Below, piece by piece: positions 12,951-23,490 of a stretch of 64,000 nucleotides of DNA; position 1 is the stretch's first letter, and each line of letters opens with the position of its first letter. The translations under genes and the position numbers were made by a program. The DNA comes from Inia geoffrensis (lineage: Eukaryota > Chordata > Mammalia > Artiodactyla > Iniidae). Where the stretch lies: assembly GCA_036417435.1 (NCBI GenBank), contig CM070906.1, positions 46,389,396 to 46,453,395 on the forward strand. The letters run 5' to 3'. The notes beneath the pieces are model-generated. The model saw only the letters and a list, made by a program, of their open reading frames with translations, did not search any database and was not told where the DNA came from.

Positions 12951-13734
12951 ATTCTGTGATAGATAAATTAGTATGGTTAATTTAATTTGCAAGTTTATGC
13001 TCAGAAAATGGGGATAGAGGTTTGTTGAAATCATTGGGACAAATGACCATGCCTGAAATAATCACTGAGGCCAGGTCAAAGTGGGGCACTGAGTAGTTTG
13101 GACTAGGGCTGGATGTATCACACTGAGGAATCTGGCCAGAAGCACAAGATCCAAGAGTAGGCGGAGAAGTCAGGATATGTTTACCTATAACCCCCAGAGA
13201 ATAGAGCAGTGATGACAGTGGATATCCAGAAAGCAGTAACTGTCCATTAGAGTAATCAAGGCAAAAAAAGGGAAATATTTAACACTAACCAGTAAGTATC
13301 TTAGTATGAGTTAGAGTGATTAGTAAGCTTATGCATTATGGGAACAATTCAGTTGGTCAAAGCAATAACGTGTTGTTGACTACACATTATTAGACTACTA
13401 GATGCCATGAACGTTTTGATTTCTTTTCCTAACGGTGCAGGCTGATTTCAGGCTATAAGTAATTGATCTTATACTGCCATCCTTTGGTTGAGTTTTAAAT
13501 GCCTTCCATACTAACAAACTATTTTGGCATATTTATAGCACACAGAGGTAATCAGGATTCTAATTACAGCACTAAATTTTTTAGATTAATAGTAAATAAA
13601 TAATTTATGGGAAAAGTGAAGAAATAGAAATATACTTTCAGCTAATAAACTTAGAAGTCACTGACAAAACCCATTTTTGTCACAATTAAACTCGCTAATT
13701 ATAGCATGAAAGTGTCATATGCAATACATAATTG

Positions 13735-13815
13735 AATGGGCACAGTTGTGTTCCAATAAAACTTTATTTATGAAAACGGGTAGTGAACTGGATTTGGCTC
13801 ATGGGTTGTAGTTTG
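13735..13815. mobile_element. hAT (MER5/Charlie-like) remnant
   Basis: 'ccaataaaactttatttatg' followed by 'gtgaactggatttggctcat' and 'gggttgtagtttgctaactt' matches the end of the widespread non-autonomous hAT repeats of mammals. Confidence 0.6.
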
Positions 13816-13839
13816 CTAACTTCCGATTTAGATCATTAA

Positions 13840-16800
13840 TGTTGAGAGAACTTCCACTTCCCGACATGATGAGAGACTAGATTCACCCTCCTACTTTAAA
13901 CAACTAAGAAATGAAAGAAAACATGAAACACTAGCTTTCAGACATTGGGTAACAGGAAGCATAGGATAATGATCCTTGAGAAAAGGAAAATAAATATAGT
14001 TAGCCCTATTGCTCCTGCTTACTGTGTAGAGAAAGTTTCTAGGAGCACAAGGAGGAGGAGGAAACCCAAACAGATCAGTGATCTCACTGAGTTGATAGTC
14101 AAAGTTTGGAGTTCAGAGAGGTAGTTAGATATGGCAGGGCAAAATGGTAGAAAGAGACAGAGACAAATACTGAGATATAAAGATACAGAGATCTGTAGAA
14201 GGGACTGCTGGAGTCTGTAGCTAATTTGTGATGTGTGAATTAACCAAGACTGGGGAAAAAGACCCAGAAAGGAACAGGCCAGCTATCCCCAGGGCTGACA
14301 CAGGACTGGGAATATTTCATTTCCTACTGACCAAATTGCAAAGACTTCCTAATACAGGGAACATTGAGGAGAGTCCTTACAAGGGTATTGTCTTGGGAAT
14401 GGAATAACATTGCCCTAGACTATAAAGTCTGATCCATCCACTCTAGCAAAGCTTAAAAGCAAGACCTCAAGAAATCAAACAGATTCCAAGTAAATTAACT
14501 ATGTCTTAAACGAAGCCCAACCATATATATAGGACTTAGCAAATTCAGTACCCAGTAAAGTAAAACTTAGAATGTTCAGAATCCAATCAAAAGCTACCAG
14601 GCATGCAAAGAAGCAAGAAAATAGGGCCCATAAGCAGTAGAAAAAATAATCAAGAAAGCAGACCCAGAAATGACACAGATAGAATTAGCAGACAAGGAGG
14701 TTAAAAGGCCTATTATAAAAATACCCCATAAGCTCAAGAAGATAGAAGAAAAGATGAACATAATGAAGGAAGAAATGGAAGATGTCAGAAAGGAACAAAT
14801 TGAACTTCTAGAGATGAAAAATGTAATACCTAGCATGATAAATATATTGGGTGGGATTAACATTAGATGAGATATTAGGATATAAGATAAGATAAGATGT
14901 ATTATTCAATCAACTTGAAGATATAGCCATAGAACTATCAAAAATAAAAGAGAAAAAGACTGAAATAAATGAACAAAACACAGTGGCCTGTGTGAAAATA
15001 CTGAATGGTCTGACATATCTACAATAGAGTCCCAGAAAAAGATGAAAAGTGTTGGAAAAAATAATGTCTGAAACTTTTCTGATTCTGATGAAAATTATAA
15101 AAACACACATTCAAGAAACTCCTAGTAGAAGATACAGGAAGAAAATCACACCAAGGCATAACATAATCAAATTGCTGAAAAATGATGATAGAGAGACAAT
15201 CTTAAAAGCTGTCAGAGAAAAAGGAGACACATTATGCACAAGGGAATAAAATTAAGAATGACAACAGTCTTCCCTTCAGAAATCATGTAAGCCGGGCTTC
15301 CCTGGTGGCGCAGTGGTTGAGAGTCTGCCTGCCGGTGCAGGGGACATGGGTTCGTGCCCCGGTCCAGGAAGATCCCACATGCCGCAGAGCGGCTGGGCCC
15401 ATGAGCCATGGCCGCTGAGCCTGCATGTCCGGAGCCTGTGCTCCGCAACGGGAGAGGCCACAACGGTGAGAGGCCCGCATACCGCAAAAAAGAAAAAAAA
15501 AAAAATCATGTAAGCCAAAAGACAGTGGAGCAACACCATTACAGTACTGAAAGAAAAAATATGTCAACTTAAAATTCTATACCCAGTAAGAAAATATTTC
15601 AAAAATGAAGAAAAAAATACTTTTCCAGACAAAAACCAAGAGAATTTATAGCCAGCAGAACTGAGATACAAGAAATATTAAAGGAAGTTATTCAAAAAGA
15701 AGGAAAATAACACCAGATAGAAATTTAGATCTACAAAAAAGGAGTGAAGACCACCAGTAGCTATGTGGGTAAATATATGATGATGGTAGATATGGTTGGT
15801 TAAATGGTAACTATGTGAATAAATATAGAAGATAGATTTTCAAAATCTCTTTACAATATAATTGACTGTTTAAAAGACAAATATAATATCAATGCATTAG
15901 AGGCTTAAAATATGTGAAAATGTCTGACAACAATAGTACAAGGATGAAAGGGAGAAGATAGAAATATGTTGTTGTAATATCCTTACAATATACTTTGTGT
16001 TATATAGTATTATTTGAAAGTAAACTGTAATATGCTAAATAAAAATATATACTTTAAACCCTAGAGAAGCTATTATAAAAATAAAACAAAATGGTGTAGC
16101 TAATAAACTCATGGTAGAGATAAAGTGGAATTACTTTTTAAAAATAAATCTAAAAGAAGGAAAAAAGGAAAAAACATGCAGGCAATTAGAAAACAAATAG
16201 CAAAATGGTAGATGTAAACGCAGACATACTGATAATCACATTAAATGGAAATGGCTCAAACACTCTAATAAAAAGCAAAGATTGTTAGATTGGATAAAAA
16301 GCAAGGTCCAACAATATGCCATATGTAAGAAACTCACTTTCAATATGAAAAAAACATGTATAGGTTAAAAGTAAAAAGATACAACAAGATACACCTTGCA
16401 AACACTAATCAAAAGAAAGCATGAGTATATAATATGAGACAACGTTGATTTCAGAATAAGGAATATTACCGGGGACAAAGAGGGACATTTCGAAATAAAA
16501 GAGTCAATTCATCAAGTGGACAGTGATGTGATGTACCTAACAGCAGTTTAAAAATATATGAAGCAAAAACTGATAGAACTGAAAAGGAGATAGACAAATC
16601 CAAAATTATAGTTGGATATTTCAAGGCATCTCTCTTGATAGTTGATAGAACAAATGATAGAAAGAGCATAGAAAATTTCAACAACGCTATCAACCAAGTT
16701 GACCTAATTACCATTTATAGAGCAGTTCAGCCAACAAAAGCAGAAAATAATTCTTTTGAGTTCACATGGTACAAGTCACCAAGATAGAACATATTCTGAG

Positions 16801-16940
16801 CCATAAAATAAGTCTCAATAAATTTAAATTTCTTTGACTACAACAGATTCAAATTAGAAGTCAATAACAATGATATCTGGAAAATCCTCCAGCATTTGGA
16901 AATCAACACAATTTTACATTATTATAGTCAATTGGATGAA
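13840..16940 (+). mobile_element. Degenerate L1 with ORF1 and part of ORF2
   Basis: A 5' UTR-like start is followed by ORF1 remnants at about 14590-15720 (charged, coiled-coil-like stretches around 14670-14870) and a decayed ORF2 endonuclease region at 16200-16940 ('atcacattaaatggaaatgg', then 'tcaaccaagttgacctaatt'). Stops and frameshifts abound. A younger CHR SINE interrupts ORF1 at 15294-15503. The reverse-transcriptase part is absent. Confidence 0.75.
15294..15503 (+). mobile_element. CHR-type tRNA-Glu SINE, sense
   Basis: Full-length SINE starting 'gggcttccctggtggcgcag', with a B-box-like 'gggttcgtgcc' near 15349 and an A-rich tail. It is flanked by perfect 13-bp target-site duplications 'aatcatgtaagcc' at 15281-15293 and 15504-15516. 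It lies inside the older L1. This SINE type is a cetartiodactyl, here probably cetacean, marker. Confidence 0.95.
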
Positions 16941-16944
16941 AATG

Positions 16945-17540
16945 ATGTGAAAGTCTTGATTACAGATTAGAGATTGTTCTCATTTATCCTTACAGTGTTT
17001 TCCTGAAGCTCTGCATTAAAGATTTATAGATTTATGTTGAGATCAGGTCAACAATCTGTTGTCTAGATAGAGAATCAGAATGTTATCAAAACAGGTGTTA
17101 TTCCTTTTGTATATTATAAATAATCATAGGTCTTTGTTGAGAGAGAGAGAGAGAGAAACAGAGACACAGAAAGAAGAGGCAGAGAAGGAAGAGGAGAAGA
17201 CGGAGGAGAAAGTGGAGAAGAGGGAGAAGAAGAAATTTCAAAAACACTAGTGGAGTTGCTGCCACAATAAAAATTATTCAGATATAGTGAGATCAGATCC
17301 TTCCAGATACCCAGAGCAACTCAGCTTATCCTCAAAAAAGCCACAAGAAGATTAAAATGTTGAACTTTGAATTCCTATCTTCTATCTGTAAAAATATTTT
17401 ACCATAACTGTCTATGAATCCCCAGGAAGAATGTGGCTGATGAAGTCATTTGTTAAGTGGAAGTAAAATAATATGCATTAGTTATTTATCATAGTTTAGA
17501 CACCATACTAGATTTTTATTTATAATCTTATTACCTGCTA
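16945..17540. other. Unassigned stretch with a purine tract
   Basis: No gene is visible. 17138-17235 is almost purely A and G on the plus strand: a (GA)n run followed by an irregular GAAGAGGAG-type tract. The rest is unassigned. Confidence 0.6.
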
Positions 17541-17549
17541 ATCCTCAAA

Positions 17550-17690
17550 AATCTTTTATAAATTAGAGATGAAAAAACTGAGTGAGAAAGGAATTAAGTA
17601 ACTTGCACAAAGTCACACAGCCAGCAGATGGTAGAGAGAATATTCCATTCCAGGTCTTTGTGACTTCAAAATCCAAATTCTGTAATTCCG
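17550..17690. repeat. MIR element
   Basis: MIR core order: 'aaattagagatgaaaaaact', 'taacttgcacaaagtcacac', 'agccagcagatggtagagag', 'ccaggtctttgtgacttcaa'. Confidence 0.8.
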
Positions 17691-18250
17691 ATGATAATAT
17701 ATAACAGATTTCCTTCTTTTTCCCTAGGCTTTCCTTAAGCAATTGGCTTCTCTAGCAGCCAGTGGGAAAGAACAGAGCCCTTAGTTCACTGAATCACTTT
17801 ATAAAGTTACTGGTTGCCCTAGGAGATGTGAAAACATGAAAGGAGTGTTTGTCATCCTGATGGACACCATGGTCCCAAGCAGAGGAACACTATGTACAGA
17901 TGTCAAATAACCAGTAAGTCTAGTGGAATTACTGGGTAATTTTTGATCCTGTGAAAAGTTTAAAAACTTTTCAAAGAGGACATGCTTTACAGAACAATAT
18001 CCAGTACAAGCTGTGCATAGCTTAGATGTTAAGTTTGTAGTCATGGGCCCAAGGTTTAACATGACATAACCTACCTTTGAACAGAGTTAATACTCTGTCC
18101 AATTTGGTGTGAAGTTTTCTTTTCTTTCCAACTCCCACTCCCTGACATCAGTTTAAAGCCTATTTACCTTGTTAGCTCAGATTAAGAGATTTCAGTAATT
18201 TGACTCTCATGGACCTGGATCTGAAAGTTCAAATTCCACAGCACCCAAAA
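17691..18250. other. Unassigned intergenic stretch
   Basis: No gene, RNA or confident repeat recognised. The minus-strand frame at 17799-18062 has no recognisable features. Confidence 0.4.
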
Positions 18251-18260
18251 TGTTAGAAAT

Positions 18261-18624
18261 CTTTTTTTTTTTTTTAAATGTTGGGGGTAGGAGTTTTTAT
18301 TAATTAATTAATTTATTTTGGCTGTGTTGGGTCTTCATTTCTGTGCGAGGGCTTTCTCTAGTTGTGGCAAGCGGGGGCCACTCTTCATCGCGGTGCGCAG
18401 ACCTCTCACTATCGCGGCCTCTCTTTTTGCGGAGCACAGGCTCTGGACGTGCAGGCTAATTAGTTGTGGCTCACGGAGCACAGGCTCTGGACGTGCAGGC
18501 TCAGTAGTTGTGGCTCACGGGCCCAGTTGCTCGGGGCATGTGGGATCCTCCCAGACCAGGGCTCGAACCCGTGTCCCCTGCATTGGCAGGCGGACTCTAA
18601 ACCACTGTGCCACCAGGGAAGCCC
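18261..18624 (-). mobile_element. CHR-2-like SINE, antisense, with internal duplication
   Basis: Antisense copy of the longer SINE subfamily: T-rich tail at the left, 'ggctgtgttgggtcttcatt', and a tRNA-like head at the right ('ccaccagggaagccc'). Target-site duplications 'tgttagaaat' lie at 18251-18260 and 18625-18634. A 44-bp piece is tandemly repeated (18431-18474 and 18475-18518). The frames through it are SINE artefacts. Confidence 0.93.
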
Positions 18625-18639
18625 TGTTAGAAATTTTTT

Positions 18640-19435
18640 GATCGATGTAGTTGAACTTTGTACTGGAAAAGATTCCTCCATGGAGCATGTTGACTCAGTT
18701 TATTTCGGCTTATTAATACCACACTAAGTGACACCAGCATATAGCTGAGCTGGTAGATAATGAGACCACACATGTTTACAGTCTCTTTTCAACACTTGTG
18801 ATCTCACCCAACTACCTGCAGAGAAATGGTCAAATATAAGATGTAATATCTTGTATTACTTTGTGGTAGAGCACATTGTCACTCCAAGTCAACACAGGTT
18901 TATTAAGCTCCTATTATAGTTGTATAGACAGTAAAAAAGATGAGTGTTTATTCCACTCTATTAAGAGGTTTTAATGTTGGAAGGCTGTAAGACAGGTAAA
19001 TAAATAACCATATGTAAGGCAGACCAAGAAGAGTGGCTTAAAAGGTGCAAAGTGCTGTGAGGATCCAGAGAAGAGATTAAAGCTCCTTGGGGAGAGATCT
19101 ATGCCCTAAAGGAGAAGTTGTCCTTAGTCCTTGGACAGACAGGTACTCGGAGTGAAGGAGGCAACAAATGATGTTTCAGAGAGAGAAAATATCATTAATA
19201 CACACACACACACACAAGTCTAGCTATATTAAGGGAATAGCGCATCATTAACTTTATTTGGAATTCAGGTTCCCTCATACTACATTTTGAGCAATCTTAT
19301 CTAAGATTGGAAAGGTTGATTGGGGGTTTATTCTGGAGGACTTAGATATGGAACTGGGAATTTGTAATTCAAGAAGCATTACTGATGTAAACTAGTCACA
19401 TTGATTTACCATAGTTATTGGTACCCTAGGGAATA
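18640..19435. other. Unassigned stretch with a (CA)n run
   Basis: No gene recognised. It contains a short (CA)n microsatellite at about 19200-19216; the rest is unassigned. Confidence 0.45.
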
Positions 19436-19439
19436 TAGA

Positions 19440-19770
19440 CTAACCAACTGCTCCCAAACTCTTTTCACGTATAATTTTTATCATTTATAATGGTTACATA
19501 GCATTTCATTATGTGGACTTACCAACATTTATCTAACCATTCCCCTATTGTTGGACCTATAGGCTGGCTCTAATATTCTGCATTTGCAATAATTTTTTAA
19601 TGACCTTCTTTTGCTAATATTGTCCCTTTTATATTACTTCCATAGGCTAGAATCTTAGATGTTAAACTGCTTGGATAAGACACAAAACAATTTAAGATTG
19701 CTGATACATATCTTAAGATTAATATGCTCAAGGATTTGTGCAAATTTACAGTTCTACTTGAGGTTTTAAA
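19440..19770 (-). mobile_element. Old L1 fragment, antisense
   Basis: Resembles the antisense of an old L1 ORF2/3' region: 'ttataatggttacatagcat', a 'gtggacttaccaacatttat' section and 'cccctattgttggacctata'. Strongly diverged. Confidence 0.6.
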
Positions 19771-19777
19771 TTTAGTA

Positions 19778-20150
19778 GTGTCAAAAAGGAGACAGCAGAC
19801 CCAAAATGGAGTTACTTGTGCTAAGCCCCATGTCAGTAAACCAAGACTTAATATTTAATTTAATTGCCGTTTCAACAGCCCAGGAATGTAACCTTTAACC
19901 AGTCAACCTAGAATTACCTGGTTAGCGCTAGTGAGGTAATCTGCCGTATAGGCCCCTCCATTCCCCTTAGGAAGGCAACCTTGCCTGAGACAATACATTT
20001 TTTGCTAATAATTTTCTTTTTTCTGCCCCCTTTCTACCTTTAAAAACCTTTCCTTTTCTACAGCTTGGTGGACCCAGTTTGACCTTTAATTTTACTCAAA
20101 TTTTTGTTATTTAATTTTTGCCCCTGACTGCCTTACAGGTGCTTCTAAGC
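19778..20150 (+). mobile_element. Ancient LTR remnant upstream of IFNE
   Basis: It resembles an old retroviral LTR: 'cagacccaaaatggagttac', 'aaccagtcaacctagaatta', a 'ccttaggaaggcaaccttgc' section, then a pyrimidine-rich stretch and 'ctacctttaaaaacctttcc', which could be a TATA-like element. Its right end is about 450 bp upstream of the IFNE start codon. No internal retroviral genes accompany it, so it is probably a solo LTR. The exact family is not certain. Confidence 0.6.
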
Positions 20151-20603
20151 CTCTGATACATATAACTCCATGAAACACTACTACTTTAAGAAGAAACATT
20201 TACTCTCAATAAAAGAACTTTAATAAGCTTGACCAAATGACTAAATATTTAGAAAGTGTATTGTGTTGAGCGAAACTTTGTGTGCAATAAATAATGAGAG
20301 TAATAGAAGATCATTTTGGATGACTGGTCTGTAATTGTCTCAAGGAACACATAGAAAGAAAACAAATGCTTCTGATTACTTCCTCAAACAGCCAGCACAA
20401 TGGGGAGGAAATGTCCCATGAACAGTATGAAAAGGGAACCAGAAAACCTAACACGTAAACTTTGAGAAATGACAGCATTAGAAACAAAACTGCAAAAGAG
20501 ATCCCCTTCCAGAATAATCTGAGATGCACGAAAGACATATAGTCACTAGAGTTGGAGCCTTATCAAGTCTGTACAGAGGTGAGTGCAGTATTTGACCTTC
20601 ACC

Positions 20604-21185
20604 ATGATTAACAAGCCTTTCTTTGAAATTGTGCTGGTGCTATTGGCTTCTTCCTCTGTCTGCTCCCGAGAGCTGAAACTGGTTCTTTTCCAACAGGAGA
20701 GAGTGAACAGAGAGAGTTTAAAACTCTTGAATAACTTGCAGACCTCTTCAATTCAGCAGTGTCTACCACACAGGAAAAACTTCCTGCTTCCCCAGAAGTC
20801 TGTGAATCCTCACCAGTACCAGAAAGGACAAGCACTGGCCATTCTTCATGAGATGCTTCAGCAGATCTTCAACCTCTTCAGGGCAATTATTTCTCTGAAT
20901 GGTTGGGAGGAAAGCCACATGGAGAAGCTCCTCATTGAACTTCATCAACAGCTGAAATACCTAGAAGCACTAATGAGACGGCAAGCAGAGCAGAAAAGAG
21001 ACACCTTGGTCAGTGAGAACCTTAGATTGCAGGTTAAAATATATTTCCAAAGGATACGTGATTACCTGGAAAACCAGGACTATAGCACCTGTGCCTGGAC
21101 CATTGTCCAAGTAGAAATCAACCGATGTCTGTTCTTTGTGTTCCGACTCACAGGAAAGCTGAGCAAACAAGGAATGGAAGCTTGA
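20604..21185 (+). CDS. IFNE: Interferon epsilon, C-terminally shortened
   Basis: Single-exon type I interferon, a secreted cytokine of mucosal epithelium (notably the female reproductive tract) that signals through IFNAR1/IFNAR2. The 193-residue product starts MINKPFFEIVLVLLAS, with a signal peptide of about 21 residues. Motifs typical of IFNE are 'QQCLPHRKNFLLPQKS' (51-66), 'LAILHEMLQQIF' (78-89) and 'YLENQDYSTCAW' (154-165). Cys53 and Cys163 correspond to the conserved C29-C139 disulfide; the first and third family cysteines are missing, as is usual for IFNE, and Cys175 is extra. The ATG at 20604 has A at -3 and matches the family start; a longer frame from a GTG at 20583 is not supported. 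The human protein is about 208 residues; here a TGA at 21183 cuts the tail, apparently by a frameshift. No N-glycosylation sequon remains. The gene faces IFNW and IFNA convergently, and no interferon-type virus-response element is visible just upstream. Confidence 0.95.
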   Translation: MINKPFFEIVLVLLASSSVCSRELKLVLFQQERVNRESLKLLNNLQTSSIQQCLPHRKNFLLPQKSVNPHQYQKGQALAILHEMLQQIFNLFRAIISLNGWEESHMEKLLIELHQQLKYLEALMRRQAEQKRDTLVSENLRLQVKIYFQRIRDYLENQDYSTCAWTIVQVEINRCLFFVFRLTGKLSKQGMEA

Positions 21186-21314
21186 ACCATGTGGAGGAAG
21201 AGCCAACTGCAGGCTTTAAAAGCATAGGGTAGGTGGAGGGGTGGTAGGATTTCTCCAGACACTATTATTTCTTTTTGTTTTAAAATGGTAGTATTGCTTT
21301 GGTTTTGTGTATAT

Positions 21315-21345
<31 letters not shown>

Positions 21346-21500
21346 TAGTTTAATTTTGTTTTATATTTTTATATTTATGTATATATATATAGTTTAATTT
21401 TGTTTATATATATATATATATATATATTGGTCTGTGCTTTAAGATGATGCACATTGACTACAAGTATTTTTATTTTGTAATGTCACTTTGTATTTTCTAT
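21186..21500 (+). repeat. IFNE 3' flank with GATA and TA microsatellites
   Basis: Right after the IFNE stop codon, 21186-21232 is a former coding tail in another frame. Next come a (GATA)n run at about 21315-21346 and (TA)n runs at about 21380-21392 and 21407-21427. I did not find an AATAAA poly(A) signal in the first 400 bp. Confidence 0.85.
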
Positions 21501-21779
21501 CTGAAATTTTTATGAGTTGAAATGAGCCATTAATATTTCGTAATTGTTCTTCAAATGGGTATATTTTCATAAAAGTTGGCCACGTAGATATAATATATGT
21601 CTCCACTTCCCTTATCATAGAATATCCATCCCAATGATTTCTTTATTTGCCAGAAATTGGTAGGAGCAATGAGAAATACTAGGAATAATTTGTATTGCAA
21701 GATCTGAAAATATCATCACACACTGAATATTTGTTACAGGTGACACAATAGAAGTAAAGCCAAAGGACATGAGCAAGCA

Positions 21780-22510
21780 GTTGGCAGAGGAAAGCATAAA
21801 TGCATGAAAAGAGGTTCAACCTCATGCATAATAATAAAAAATAGAAATTAAAAGTGACTAACGTGCCATTTATAACCTATCAGATAGATGAAACTGCCGA
21901 GTTCGGTTTTAAAAACACTCTTATGGAGACTTTGGGGAGGGATGCTCTTATAATTTGCCAGAGTCCTGGAAATTGACACGATCACTGTGGAGGCAATTTG
22001 GTGAAATCTGTTAAAATTACAGATGCATATAGTCTTTTATCCATCAAGTGCAGGTCTGAAATGTGTCCTATAAAAATACTTGCATCCATGTGAAATGACT
22101 TACATACAGTATTATTCATTGCAATGTTATATATAATATCAAAAGACAGAAAATCACCCAGATCCTTCCAATTAGAGATAGTTAAGTCATATTCACACAA
22201 AGGAAAACTATTCGGCTGGAGGAAAGAATTGGGTGCTCTTCCTATACTAAAAAAAAAAAAAAAAGCAAGATGCAGACTGTATATATAAAATGCTACATTT
22301 GAGATTAAAATGTAAAACACATTTTATATTTGACCTTACTTAGGTATGACTAAATAAAGAATATACAAGGAATAAATTACAGTGATGATAACCTGTATTT
22401 GGTGGAGTGGGGTAGGGAGAGAAACTAAGGGAGGAGAACAGGGTGGAAGAGGATTTACAGCATATTTTAGTATTTTTAGCCATTTGAATGTTACAAATTA
22501 AAATAATAAA
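21780..22510 (+). mobile_element. Old L1M fragment, sense
   Basis: Resembles an L1M ORF2/3' end: 'gtgccatttataacctatca', 'tggaggcaatttggtgaaat', 'ttattcattgcaatgttata', then 'agaaactaagggaggag'. There is an internal A-run at about 22250-22265 and no open frame. Confidence 0.65.
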
Positions 22511-23370
22511 ATATATCTAACAAGTCGCAGTAATCAGAAATATACATGGAGGAGTCTTGTTGGTGAAAGGAAGTGTTTGGTGAAGGTTAGAAGAAACAGG
22601 ACTGAGCCAGCCTGCCCTTGGGGTGGCCTGGAGGAGGGCTAGATGGGAGGAGAGCTGGGTAGAAGGGCGCTCATGCCAAACGAGAGGAGATGCTGGTGAT
22701 GAAGGGATTCCAGCTCTTCCACCCAGGAGCTCCCCAAAATCGTCATGGAACAAATGTGAGGCTAGAGAAACTGAAGGTCACTGAGGCTTGTTAACTTTCC
22801 CACAGTCACCAGCAACTTTTGCCCAATGTGAGAAGCATAGCTGTGGCCCCAAAACCTGGTGCTCATTCTACTACTTTATGTCATGTTCTGCTTCAGATTC
22901 ATTGTATAATTCTAGTTAAAAGTTATCACTGGCTGTAAAAGCTTGCTGAGGGACATATTCCCTTTCAGTTTAATTAATGTAAGTATATTAACTATTGGCC
23001 AGTGCTTCCAGATTTGGATTGAAAGGAACGAGGAGGAACCGAATAGGATCCTGAGACTGAGGCAGGGTCAGCTGCAGTAGTGGAAGAGGGTGAAGAAGCA
23101 GAGCCTGGGGAGTCAGGAGGAAGTCTTTGTTGGCTTCACATTTTCAGCCCACGGGTTGACTTGCTTACCTTCACGTTCACGCAGAGGTAGGGAAGTGGAG
23201 AAAGGAGAAGTATTTATCACACTCAGCTGTGTTTACAGGTTATTTGCTTCTCATGTCTTCAATTTTTGTTGTTTTCTTTAAACCAGGAACCTTTCAGAAC
23301 CAAATCCATCATTTAGCATGTTATTCAGTTCTCTAATTAACCTTGCAAGGCAATTTCTATTATTCTTTCC
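22511..23370. other. Unassigned intergenic stretch
   Basis: No gene recognised. 22740-22870 has a MIR-like ending ('ttaactttcccacagtcacc'). The short frames on both strands are without domains. Confidence 0.45.
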
Positions 23371-23490
23371 TCAGGTGAGGAGAACAAGACTTTAAAAGTC
23401 AAGTATGTAACTTGCTCAAAGTAACGCAGCAAGCCACAGAGCTAGCAAATGCCAGAGCAAAATTTCCTCCCAAGTCTGCGCACCTTGAAA
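23370..23490. repeat. MIR element
   Basis: MIR core order: 'aggtgaggagaacaagactt', 'taacttgctcaaagtaacgc', 'agccacagagctagcaaatg', then 'tctgcgcaccttgaaagcct'. Confidence 0.75.

Noticed and set aside
15294..15365. tRNA gene at SINE heads
   Set aside because: The tRNA-like part belongs to SINE copies with A-tails and target-site duplications, not a functional tRNA gene.
1..20600. miR-31, which in human lies upstream of IFNE
   Set aside because: I looked for the mature miR-31 sequence (ggcaagatgctggcatagct) on the plus strand and did not find it; it probably lies outside the window.
20583..20603. Longer IFNE start upstream of the ATG
   Set aside because: The extension starts with GTG and lacks a match to the family; the ATG at 20604 gives the expected signal peptide.
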